NCBI GenBank assembly: GCA_016281125.1
Contig: JAEEIA010000040.1
Location: 26,784 to 90,783 of the forward strand
From: Oscillospiraceae bacterium
GTDB lineage: Bacteria > Bacillota > Clostridia > Oscillospirales > Ruminococcaceae
Length of the DNA stretch: 64,000 nucleotides
Direction: 5' to 3'
This document shows, in pieces, positions 34,456 through 43,144 of this stretch. A program made the translations under genes and the position numbers. Within the stretch, counting starts at the first letter, position 1. The number at the start of each line of letters is the position of its first letter. Below the pieces are notes generated by a model that saw nothing but the letters and a program-made list of their open reading frames with translations, searched no databases and was not told the DNA's origin.

Positions 34456-37341
34456 TTACTGGATGCCGAGATTCTCGCGCTTTCTGCGGATCTCGTCGTT
34501 GATATCGCTGTTGTAGTACATGAGCGTATCGCGGGGGTTCTCGTTGGAATTGACCGTTTCGCGGAACGCATTCATAATGTTGCGCGTGACGGCATAGGAT
34601 GCGGGGAGCACGGGAATTTCCCGTAAAGCGTCCCGCTGCGCCGTCAGCACGGAGAGCTCCTTCTGTGACCAGTTCAGCTGCGCGAGCGCTTTGGTATTTG
34701 CGGCCTCATAGCGTCCCATCTGTCCCATGAGCCCCTCGAGCTCGCTGCCGTAAGCTGCCTGCACCTCCGCCGAGCTGAACCATCGGACGAATTCCCATGC
34801 GGCCTCTTTGTTTTTGACCTTATTGAAGATGACAGCGCCGGTGCCGCTTGAATTCGATGCGTGGCAGACCGTGCCGTCCGGCTGTTCGGTGCCGGGCATG
34901 ACCGTGAAATCCCACAGGCCGCGGATTTCCGGGGCGGCGACCGAAAGCTGATTATAGAAGCTGTAATTTGCAATGACAATCGGATACTGTCCGGTGCGGA
35001 AATAGCTGTATGCATCGTAAACCTGCATGAACTTGTAATCACGGTACAGATCCGTCCATTTTTCAAAGCACTGGATTGCAGGCACCGTGTCAAAGGTCGT
35101 GCGGGTCAGGTCATCATTATAATAGTTCAGCCCCTGCTGGAGCAGCATGGAGGCAAAGGTGTGTCCCGGCTCCGTTGCGGCGGCGACATTCGCGGACGGC
35201 AGAATCAGTCCGACGCCGAGATGCTTTCGCTGGAGTGCGGGCAGCGCGCCGATCAGATCGTCCCAGGTGCGCGGCAGCTCCGTGAAGCCGAGCTCCGTCA
35301 GAATATCCTTCCGGTAGAACATCATGGTCCAGCTCTGCGTCAGCGGCATCCCGTACACGCCGTCCTGATACTGATACTGCACGGCGGCCTCCGGATGGAA
35401 GTCCTGCATGGCTTCTTCGTAGCCGTCAAACTGCGTCAGATCCGTCAGCAGGCCGCGGCAGGCCAGATTGACCGGGAATTCCCCGCCCAGAAACAGCGCG
35501 ACATCCGGCCCCTTGCCCGCGAGCGTCGCTTCGACCACGCCGCCCGCCACGAGATTCACCGAAACGGGAATCTCCGGGTGCTTCAATGCGAAATCATTCT
35601 CGACCAGCTCGCGCACCGCAAGTGCCTGATCACGGCCGAGATTGACCCAGACCTCGATTGCGTCATCCGTACCCGCATCGGAGATTGTGTTGTAGTCCTC
35701 CGTAAAGGAACCGGCCAGCGCGCGGATCCGGAATCCGAGCTGCCGGAAGAATCCGGCTTTCAGCGGTGCAAACTGCGCTTGCGGGGAGACCAGCTCGATG
35801 TAGTCGATTTCCAGCGGCTGACTGCGCCGGTCGCGGATGAATGCGGAGATCGTCGAGAGATTGTCCTTGATCTGCCGCACATACTTCGGAATGCGCGTCG
35901 GCTTGGCCGTACATTTGTCAAGGATCACATACATTCTTTGCAGTGCGGCGGCCTCGGAGCCCTGCATGCCGGAGAGCTGCTCGATGCCGTCCTGCGCGTC
36001 CCGGAGCTCCTGCGAAATCCGCCGGAGATCGGAAAGCAGCGTCGGGATGCTCTCCTCGACATAGTAGTCGTTATACGGATCGGGGTTCGGCCCCGTCACC
36101 ATCAGAATCTGCTGATAACAGGTGTTGAGCGCAGTGATGGTCTTTTCCAGCTTTCGCATCGTGTCGCCGATTTCGCCGGGGATGGCCTCCAGCGTCAGGG
36201 TGTGCGCCTCATCCGCTGTCAGATAGAGATAGGCGGTTTCGCCGTTCTGCTGCGCCGTCGTCAGCGACCAGTCCGTGTCGTAGTAGAATTTCAGCTGGGA
36301 GAACGCGTCGCTCGGGACGCTGCCGTCAATCAGCAGACGGCGGTTGGAGTAAAAGCCGCGGATCACGTCCTGCCGCGCCTTGATCCCGAGCTGATACCAG
36401 CCGTCGCCCGGCAGGGTTCCGGCGGGAATCTCCCATGTCACGGCCTGCCCGGCCTGATTCCAGTTCGCGCCGCCGATTGTGTTATAGACGGTTTTGACCG
36501 GATCGGACGGAGAAACCGTGCAGGAATTGCGGTCGTAGGCGGGCGAAAGCGTCGGCGCGGATTTATATGCTGCATCTTCGCCCTCAATGCGGACGGTTCC
36601 GGCGGGTGTATTCTGCAAATCCGCCTGGGACGGCGCCTGATACGCAGGCGTCTGCGGCGGCTGACAGAACCGGATCGTGTCAATGCCGACGGAGGCCTTG
36701 ATGCCGGTCAGCGTCAGCGTGTGATGCCCGGCGGACAGGCTGAACAGCAGCGGCGTGTTGAACAGGCCGTCGCGGTCGTATAGAAATCGTGTCTGCCACG
36801 CGGGAGATTCGACCTGTGCGGGACGGATCTGATTGCCGCGGGCATCTGTTTTGAATCCTGTCCGGCTGACAAAGCGCTTGCTCAGGCTGATGCGGGAGGC
36901 CGCTTCAAACGGCAGGGCGCCGTCCAGCGAGAGCGAAAGCTCAGCGCGGTCGGAGGGGGATTCCAGTGCGTAATAGCGGATTTCCGCCGCGTAGCAGCCG
37001 GATTCCGGCACATCAAATTCATAGCTGACGGAGCCCTCCGCGCTCTGCCAGATCAGCACATGCTCCGTGCCGTCCAGTGTTCCGACGGAGAAGTCGCCGT
37101 CTGCGGCTTCGGTATAGTCCGCGCCGTGCAGCAGAATCTCCGCGTCCGGACGCGGGTCGGCGGCGTGTGCGTCGTAGTAATCGCTGTAACTGTTTTCCGG
37201 TTCAAACCGCAGGGCGTAGAGCGCATCGTCTTCGGGCTCCGCTGCGGACGCCGCAACCGGGAATAACCCGCAGAAACTGCCGCAGAGGAGAATCGAAACA
37301 GCCGCTGCGGCAAGCCGCCTGACCGTATTTGCTGCGAACAC
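34456..37341 (-). CDS. Large extracellular solute-binding protein with N-terminal CBM-like domains (GTG start)
   Basis: AAAGGCGGTGAT RBS then GTG: VFAANTVRRLAAAAVSILLCGSFCGLFPVAASA; beta-sandwich-like region; SBP module EVWVNLGRDQALAVRELVENDF...VNLVAGGVVEATLAGKGPDVALFLGGEFPVNLACRGLLTDLTQF...YGMPLTQSWTMMFYRKDILTELGF. Confidence 0.8.
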   Translation of the reverse strand: MFAANTVRRLAAAAVSILLCGSFCGLFPVAASAAEPEDDALYALRFEPENSYSDYYDAHAADPRPDAEILLHGADYTEAADGDFSVGTLDGTEHVLIWQSAEGSVSYEFDVPESGCYAAEIRYYALESPSDRAELSLSLDGALPFEAASRISLSKRFVSRTGFKTDARGNQIRPAQVESPAWQTRFLYDRDGLFNTPLLFSLSAGHHTLTLTGIKASVGIDTIRFCQPPQTPAYQAPSQADLQNTPAGTVRIEGEDAAYKSAPTLSPAYDRNSCTVSPSDPVKTVYNTIGGANWNQAGQAVTWEIPAGTLPGDGWYQLGIKARQDVIRGFYSNRRLLIDGSVPSDAFSQLKFYYDTDWSLTTAQQNGETAYLYLTADEAHTLTLEAIPGEIGDTMRKLEKTITALNTCYQQILMVTGPNPDPYNDYYVEESIPTLLSDLRRISQELRDAQDGIEQLSGMQGSEAAALQRMYVILDKCTAKPTRIPKYVRQIKDNLSTISAFIRDRRSQPLEIDYIELVSPQAQFAPLKAGFFRQLGFRIRALAGSFTEDYNTISDAGTDDAIEVWVNLGRDQALAVRELVENDFALKHPEIPVSVNLVAGGVVEATLAGKGPDVALFLGGEFPVNLACRGLLTDLTQFDGYEEAMQDFHPEAAVQYQYQDGVYGMPLTQSWTMMFYRKDILTELGFTELPRTWDDLIGALPALQRKHLGVGLILPSANVAAATEPGHTFASMLLQQGLNYYNDDLTRTTFDTVPAIQCFEKWTDLYRDYKFMQVYDAYSYFRTGQYPIVIANYSFYNQLSVAAPEIRGLWDFTVMPGTEQPDGTVCHASNSSGTGAVIFNKVKNKEAAWEFVRWFSSAEVQAAYGSELEGLMGQMGRYEAANTKALAQLNWSQKELSVLTAQRDALREIPVLPASYAVTRNIMNAFRETVNSNENPRDTLMYYNSDINDEIRRKRENLGIQ

Positions 37342-37799
37342 AGCATCACCGCCTTTCGTATCCTGCGCGGCACCGGTTTGCGGCTGCATCCGCGGCAGGG
37401 CATAATCATACACTTTATTATAACATAAATGAACGGAAAATGCAATGATTTCAGGACGTAAAATCATACCGGCATTGCAGCATGAAAAGAGTGTTTTCCC
37501 TGACCTGCGCCGTGCAGTGGCTGGCACATGCAGATAAAAGCATAGATTTCCTACTTGTATAATCTGATTTCGCTCCGGGCTGCTGTGACGAAGAAAATGG
37601 CCTGGAAACTGTACAGACTGTACAACGGCAGGCTCGGATTCTGCCGTTTCAGCAGCGTTTCTGCCAAATTCCGGGCGCGGAGAAAATATTTTTGAAAACC
37701 ACTTGATTTTTTCCGAAAATATGATACAATAGGGGAGGAGAGCCGTGGACCGCTCTCCGAACACAAACCACCACATTTTATATAACAGGAGGTAACATT

Positions 37800-37970
37800 A
37801 TGGCATACGTAATCAGTGATGCTTGCATCCAGTGCGGTGCATGTGCAGACGCATGTCCGGTCGGCGCAATCTCTGAGGGCGACGGCAAGTACGTCATCGA
37901 CGCAGATGCATGCCTTGAGTGCGGCGCATGCGCAGATACATGTCCGGTCGGCGCACCGGAGCAGCAGTAA
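37800..37970 (+). CDS. 2[4Fe-4S] ferredoxin, 56 aa (below the ORF-track cutoff)
   Basis: RBS AGGAGG; MAYVISDACIQCGACADACPVGAISEGDGKYVIDADACLECGACADTCPVGAPEQQ. Confidence 0.95.
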   Translation: MAYVISDACIQCGACADACPVGAISEGDGKYVIDADACLECGACADTCPVGAPEQQ

Positions 37971-38152
37971 TCCTGCCAGAACGTGCAGCACGGCGGTTCC
38001 CGAAGCGGAGCTGCCGTGCTTTTTCGCTCTGTGCCGCAGAAATGCCGTATTTTTCCATAAATACGGCGGCAGGGATATGCGTTTTTTGCCTGAATTGAAA
38101 AAAAATCCGCAAAACCTCTTGCTTTTTCAGGAGAACTGTGATATAATAATAC

Positions 38153-38373
38153 AGCATTTGAATATCCGCCGGTCCTTGGCCGGCGAGGTCAGAATGCCAT
38201 GCATACGCAAAAAGGGCGTTTTTCCGTGATTTGCGGTATGCAAAACATTATGACGATTGGGTGGTCCGCTGCATTTGCCCTCCGCATTCATGAAAGATGA
38301 GGGATTCTGCCGGTGCATCTGCACGGGAGCGATGTATGAACATCCGTAAACAATTCAAGGAGGAACTCATAAA
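38153..38373 (+). promoter_or_regulatory. rplS leader region (candidate ribosomal-protein leader)
   Basis: Promoter TTGCTT-17-TATAAT near 38120-38150; ~220-nt leader with hairpin GCATACGCAAA...TTTGCGGTATGC. Confidence 0.4.
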
Positions 38374-38718
38374 ATGAATGCACTTGAGCAAATCAGCAAG
38401 TCCAGCATGAAGGCTGACGTCCCGGAGCTGAATGTCGGCGACACCGTGAAGGTACACGTCCGCATTCAGGAAGGCGACAAGAGCCGTATCCAGGTTTTCG
38501 AGGGCACGATCATCGCCAAGAAGCACGGCGGGATCAGCGAAACCTTCACCGTCCGCAGAGTTGCGCACGGCGTCGGCATTGAGCGCGTGTTCCCGGTTCA
38601 TTCCCCTGCTGTTGACAAGGTCGAGATCGTCCGCAGAGGCGTCGTTCGCAGAGCGAAGCTGTACTATCTGCGCGGCAGAGTCGGTAAGGCGGCAAAGGTC
38701 AAGGGACTGGTTCGTTGA
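38374..38718 (+). CDS. rplS: 50S ribosomal protein L19
   Basis: [92 protein letters not shown]. Confidence 0.98.
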   Translation: MNALEQISKSSMKADVPELNVGDTVKVHVRIQEGDKSRIQVFEGTIIAKKHGGISETFTVRRVAHGVGIERVFPVHSPAVDKVEIVRRGVVRRAKLYYLRGRVGKAAKVKGLVR

Positions 38719-38809
38719 TTGCAAAAAAGCGAAAGGGGACTGGCGCAGTCCCCTTTTGTTTTTACTATGGAATATGATTTAATATAAGATGAGAAAAGAG
38801 GCATGATGT

Positions 38810-39460
38810 ATGTCTGAGCAGACAGTTCCGGAACAAAACACGAATGAAACCCGCAGCCGGGGAGGACTCCTCGGCGATCTGATGGATATTGTCGAAGCAG
38901 GTCTGGTCACAGTCTTTCTCTTTTTGCTTCTGTTTGCTTATCTGGTACGACCGGTGACGGTGGAGGGCGGCTCCATGAATCCGACGCTGCTCAATAAGGA
39001 TCAGATTCTGATTCTGATGACGCTGTACGAGCCGAAGAACGGACAGATTGTGGTGCTGGATGACGAGGTTTCCGCGCTGTTCCGGGATTATGAGCAGACA
39101 GAGGTCATGGAAAAGGACGGCGCCAACATGGTGCTCGTCAAGCGGCTGATTGCGAAAGCGGGACAGACCATTGATATTGATGCTTCGCAGGGCACCGTCA
39201 AGGTGGACGGTGTGCTGCTCGATGAACCGTATATTGCAGATCCGACAACCGACGACGACGGCGCGTTCCGGTATCCGATGACCGTGCCGGAGGGATACAT
39301 TTTTGTGATGGGCGACAACCGCCTGTACAGCATGGACAGCCGCAGCCCGCAGGTTGCGCTGATTCCTGAGCGCGAGATCCTCGGAACGGCGATGTTCCGC
39401 TATGACCGCGACAAGGAGCAGCGGACAAAGTGGACGGAGCGGTTCGATTACTTATTCTGA
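38810..39460 (+). CDS. lepB: Signal peptidase I (copy 1)
   Basis: VEGGSMNPTLLNKDQ, MVLVKRLIAKAGQ, GYIFVMGDNRLYSMDSR. Confidence 0.92.
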   Translation: MSEQTVPEQNTNETRSRGGLLGDLMDIVEAGLVTVFLFLLLFAYLVRPVTVEGGSMNPTLLNKDQILILMTLYEPKNGQIVVLDDEVSALFRDYEQTEVMEKDGANMVLVKRLIAKAGQTIDIDASQGTVKVDGVLLDEPYIADPTTDDDGAFRYPMTVPEGYIFVMGDNRLYSMDSRSPQVALIPEREILGTAMFRYDRDKEQRTKWTERFDYLF

Positions 39461-39481
39461 TACGAAACGGAGGGATCCGTG

Positions 39482-40153
39482 ATGGAGCCTTGGGAGAAGG
39501 AGCAGCAGACCTCCCCTGCGGCGGGGCAGGAGCCCGGCGGCGACGGGGAGAGCGGCCACTTTTTCAGTGACCTGATGGATATTGCGGAGGCCGGTGTGCT
39601 GACGGTATTCATCTTTCTGCTGGTGTTCATTTTTCTGATCCGCCGCGTAACGGTTGACGGCGGTTCCATGAATCCGACGCTGATCGACAAGGATCAGATT
39701 CTGATTCTGATGTCGCTGTATGAGCCGAAGAACGGGCAGATTGTTGTGCTGGATGACAAGGTTTCCGCCGTGTTCTGGGATGAGGAACAGACGCAGGTTG
39801 CAGAAAAGAACGGCTCTGACATGATACTCGTCAAGCGGCTGATTGCGAAAGGCGGACAGACCATTGATATTGACGCATCGCAGGGCACCGTCAAGGTGGA
39901 CGGCGTGCTGCTGGATGAACCGTATATCGCTGATCCCACGACTGTTGACGACGGCGCGTTTCATTATCCGATGACCGTGCCGGAGGGGTACATTTTTGTG
40001 ATGGGCGACAACCGCCTGTACAGCATGGACAGCCGCAGCCCGCATGTTGCACTGATTCCGGAGAGCGAAATCCTCGGAACGGCGCTGCTTCGCTATGACC
40101 GCGAAAAGGATCTGCGGACAAAGTGGACGGAGCGGTTTGATTTCTTATTCTGA
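39482..40153 (+). CDS. lepB: Signal peptidase I (copy 2)
   Basis: VDGGSMNPTLIDKDQ, MILVKRLIAKGGQ, GYIFVMGDNRLYSMDSR; highly similar to copy 1. Confidence 0.92.
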   Translation: MEPWEKEQQTSPAAGQEPGGDGESGHFFSDLMDIAEAGVLTVFIFLLVFIFLIRRVTVDGGSMNPTLIDKDQILILMSLYEPKNGQIVVLDDKVSAVFWDEEQTQVAEKNGSDMILVKRLIAKGGQTIDIDASQGTVKVDGVLLDEPYIADPTTVDDGAFHYPMTVPEGYIFVMGDNRLYSMDSRSPHVALIPESEILGTALLRYDREKDLRTKWTERFDFLF

Positions 40154-40174
40154 TACGAAACGGAGGGCACAGCA

Positions 40175-40978
40175 ATGGAGCCTTTTGAGGAAGAAAAGCA
40201 GATGACGGCGGAGGCCGTTCAGGAAGCAGCGGAAACCGTGCAGGAGGCTGAGAAAGCCGTTCAGGAAGCAGCAGAAGCTGTGCAGGAGGCTGAGGGCGCC
40301 GTGCAGGAAGCAGCGGAAGCTGTGCAGGAAACCGCAGAAGCTGCACAGAATACAGAGGCCGCAGACGGGGAGGCACAGCCGGAGGCGGAGGCCGCAAAGG
40401 AAAAGGAAGGCGGCCTGCTCGGAGATCTGATGGATCTGATCGAATCCGTGGTTGTGTCCGTCTTTGTGGTGATGCTGGTCTTTACGTTTCTGGTCTGTAC
40501 GGCGGATGTCGAGGGCTCTTCGATGGAGCCGACGCTGCTGGAGAACAACCGCCTGCTCGTCAACCGGATCGACAAGCATTACAAAAGAGGCGATATTCTG
40601 ATCTTGGACAGCGACAAGGCGCGGATCCCGGAGCCGGACGGCACGATTTATGAGAAAAAGGGTCTGGAAAAGCGCATTGTCAAGCGCCTGATCGCACAGG
40701 GTGGTCAGCAGATTGATATTGATTTCACCGAGGGCATTGTCCGCGTGGATGGCGAGGTTCTTGACGAGCCGTATATCAGTGCGCCGACAATGCGCGACAT
40801 CGGCGGATTTACGTATCCGATCACGATCCCGGAGGGCTATGTCTTTGTCATGGGCGATAACCGTCCCGTTTCCAATGACAGCCGCTCGGATATGATCGGG
40901 CTGGTTCCGGTGGAGAACATCATCGGCAAGGTGATCATCCGGATTTCGCCGCTGAGCGATTTCGGAAAGGTCGAATAA
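40175..40978 (+). CDS. lepB: Signal peptidase I (copy 3) with Ala/Glu-rich N-terminal extension
   Basis: VEGSSMEPTLLENNR, KRIVKRLIAQGGQ, GYVFVMGDNRPVSNDSR. Confidence 0.92.
   Translation: MEPFEEEKQMTAEAVQEAAETVQEAEKAVQEAAEAVQEAEGAVQEAAEAVQETAEAAQNTEAADGEAQPEAEAAKEKEGGLLGDLMDLIESVVVSVFVVMLVFTFLVCTADVEGSSMEPTLLENNRLLVNRIDKHYKRGDILILDSDKARIPEPDGTIYEKKGLEKRIVKRLIAQGGQQIDIDFTEGIVRVDGEVLDEPYISAPTMRDIGGFTYPITIPEGYVFVMGDNRPVSNDSRSDMIGLVPVENIIGKVIIRISPLSDFGKVE
40217..40342 (+). repeat. Three tandem 42-bp repeats inside signal peptidase copy 3
   Basis: GTTCAGGAAGCAGCGGAAACCGTGCAGGAGGCTGAGAAAGCC / GTTCAGGAAGCAGCAGAAGCTGTGCAGGAGGCTGAGGGCGCC / GTGCAGGAAGCAGCGGAAGCTGTGCAGGAAACCGCAGAAGCT. Confidence 0.9.
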
Positions 40979-41003
40979 TTCGGAACACGGAGGGAGGCAG
41001 CCT

Positions 41004-41873
41004 ATGGAGGATATGAAGGATATCCAGTGGTTTCCCGGCCATATGGCGAAAACGCGGCGTATGATCGCAAAGAGTCTGCCGCTTGTGGATGCCGCAGCCG
41101 AGCTGCTGGACGCCAGACTGCCGATGAGCAGCCGCAATCCGGAGCTGCGTTCCCTGACCGGAAAAAAGCCGCGTCTGATCATCCTGAACAAGGCGGATAT
41201 GGCCGATCCGGATGTGACGCAGCAATGGATGCAGTATTACAGAAAACAGGGCTTCGCCGTAATCACGGCGGATTCTAAATCGGGCAGGGGCGTGAAGCAG
41301 TTTGCGCCCGCACTCCGGGAGCTTCTGAAGGAGCAGCTGGAAAAATATGCCGCAAAGGGCATGAAGGGCAGACCGATCCGCGTGATGATCCTCGGCATTC
41401 CGAATGTCGGAAAGTCCTCGCTGATCAACCGTCTGGCAGGCGGAAAGCGCGCGAAGGCTGAGGACAGAGCCGGTGTGACGCGCACGCAGCAGTGGATCAA
41501 GACTGCAGACGGCGTCGAGCTGCTTGATACGCCGGGCGTGCTCTGGCCGAAGCTGGACGATCAGGAGGTTGCGGTGCGCCTTGCGATGACGGGCGCCGTC
41601 CGCGACGACATTCTGGATAAGGAAGCGCTCGCGGCGCGTCTGATGACGCTGCTGCATACGGAATACCCGCAGGCGCTGGAGCAGCGCTATAAGATTCCGC
41701 CGGAGCTGGAGGCAGAGGGCTTTGCCTATCTGGAGCTCATGGCGAAGAACCGCGGAATGCTGCTTTCCGGCGGCGTGCCGAATACGGAGCGTGCGGCGAT
41801 TACGCTGCTTGACGAGTTCCGCGGCACAAAGCTCGGGCGGATCTCGCTGGAGAAGCCGCCCCGGGGGGACTGA
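41004..41873 (+). CDS. ylqF: Ribosome biogenesis GTPase YlqF/RbgA
   Basis: IQWFPGHMAKTRRMIAKSL, NKADMAD, GIPNVGKSSLINRLAG, DTPGVLWPKL (circularly permuted GTPase). Confidence 0.95.
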   Translation: MEDMKDIQWFPGHMAKTRRMIAKSLPLVDAAAELLDARLPMSSRNPELRSLTGKKPRLIILNKADMADPDVTQQWMQYYRKQGFAVITADSKSGRGVKQFAPALRELLKEQLEKYAAKGMKGRPIRVMILGIPNVGKSSLINRLAGGKRAKAEDRAGVTRTQQWIKTADGVELLDTPGVLWPKLDDQEVAVRLAMTGAVRDDILDKEALAARLMTLLHTEYPQALEQRYKIPPELEAEGFAYLELMAKNRGMLLSGGVPNTERAAITLLDEFRGTKLGRISLEKPPRGD

Positions 41874-41874
41874 T

Positions 41875-42507
41875 ATGGCAAGGGCATTGAAGGTTTATCA
41901 GGAGCTGTTTGATTTTGACGCGGAGGTGCGGACGCATTTTCCGGTGTTCTGCGGCGTGGACGAGGCCGGCAGAGGTCCGCTCGCGGGCGACGTATACGCA
42001 GCGGCGGTGATTCTGAAGCCGGATACCGTGATTCCGGGGCTGAATGACAGCAAGAAGCTCTCCGAAGCCCGCCGCGAGGATCTGGCGCCGGTGATCAAGG
42101 CGCAGGCGGCCGCATGGAGCATTGCATGTGCGACCGTTGCCGAAATCGAGCAGATGAATATTTTGCAGGCGGCGCTGCTTGCCATGCGCAGAGCGGTCGA
42201 GGGGCTGGACATCGTGCCGGACTACGCGCTGGCGGACGGCAATCAGAAGCCGCCGCTGACAGTTCCGGTCGGGACGGTCATTCACGGCGACGCGAAATCC
42301 GCGAGCATTGCGGCGGCATCCGTGCTGGCGAAAACCGCAAGGGATGCGGCGCTCCGCGAGCTGGACGAGCAGTATCCGCAGTACGGCTTTGCGGCGCACA
42401 AGGGCTACGGAACCAAGGCGCATTACGAGGCGATTGCGCAGTACGGGCTCTGTCCGGCGCACCGTCCCTCGTTTCTGAAAAAGTTTTATGAGCGCGGCGG
42501 GAAATAA
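41875..42507 (+). CDS. rnhB: Ribonuclease HII
   Basis: FCGVDEAGRGPLAGDVYAAAVIL, GLNDSKKLSEARRE, YPQYGFAAHKGYGTKAHYEAI. Confidence 0.95.
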   Translation: MARALKVYQELFDFDAEVRTHFPVFCGVDEAGRGPLAGDVYAAAVILKPDTVIPGLNDSKKLSEARREDLAPVIKAQAAAWSIACATVAEIEQMNILQAALLAMRRAVEGLDIVPDYALADGNQKPPLTVPVGTVIHGDAKSASIAAASVLAKTARDAALRELDEQYPQYGFAAHKGYGTKAHYEAIAQYGLCPAHRPSFLKKFYERGGK

Positions 42508-42865
42508 GCGGCAGACCGGCAATCTCGGAGAGGATGCGGTCTGTGCGTATCTGGAACGGCTGGGCGCAGAGATTCTCCGCCGGAATTTTACGGTTCGCGG
42601 CGGCGAGATTGATATCATTGCGCGGCAGGGGGAATACCTGCTGTTTGTGGAGGTCAAGACGCGGCGGCCGGGTGCTCTGGTATCCGGCGCGGCGGCCGTC
42701 GATGCGGCAAAGCAGCGGCGGATTATCCGCACGGCGGAGCAGTATCTGCTGAAATATCCGTGCGATTTGCAGCCGCGCTTTGATGTGGCGGAAGCGGAAT
42801 GCTCCGGCGGTTTTGTCCGGTATATCACGTATCTGGAGGGCGCATTTGATGCGACAGGCGTCTGA
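42488..42865 (+). CDS. yraN: YraN/UPF0102 family protein
   Basis: GNLGEDAVCAYLERLGAEILRRNFTVRGGEIDIIARQGEYLLFVEVKTRRPG. Confidence 0.93.
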   Translation: MSAAGNKRQTGNLGEDAVCAYLERLGAEILRRNFTVRGGEIDIIARQGEYLLFVEVKTRRPGALVSGAAAVDAAKQRRIIRTAEQYLLKYPCDLQPRFDVAEAECSGGFVRYITYLEGAFDATGV

Positions 42866-42883
42866 GGCAGCAAAGGAGGCGGC

Positions 42884-43084
42884 ATGGTGGGAAAACGCGT
42901 GATCGTGAAGGAATGCCCGTTCTGCGGCGGAACGGATCTGGTCAAGGGCTGGCAGTACGGCAGCGGCAAGCTGTTTGCGGACGGCTGCCTGGTGCAGGGC
43001 GGCCAGGAGATCTACCACATCGTCTGCAAGGACTGCGGCAGCATCGTCCGCAGTTATGTCCATTATCCGGAAAAGCTGAAATAA
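42884..43084 (+). CDS. Small zinc-ribbon-like protein
   Basis: KECPFCGGTDLVKGWQYGSG...HIVCKDCGSIVRSYV; CxxC...CxxC spacing. Confidence 0.65.
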   Translation: MVGKRVIVKECPFCGGTDLVKGWQYGSGKLFADGCLVQGGQEIYHIVCKDCGSIVRSYVHYPEKLK

Positions 43085-43144
43085 TACAGGAAACAGCGGT
43101 GCAGCCTGCGGGCTGTGCCTGAATTTGATAAGGAGGCGTTTGGT

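Noticed and set aside
34861-36783. 640-aa plus-strand ORF
   Set aside because: Antisense of the SBP gene, which has a signal peptide and SBP motifs.
37551-37991. 146-aa minus-strand ORF with Cys-rich repeats
   Set aside because: Overlaps the ferredoxin antisense; its repeated CADRTC pattern is the complement of the duplicated ferredoxin cluster.
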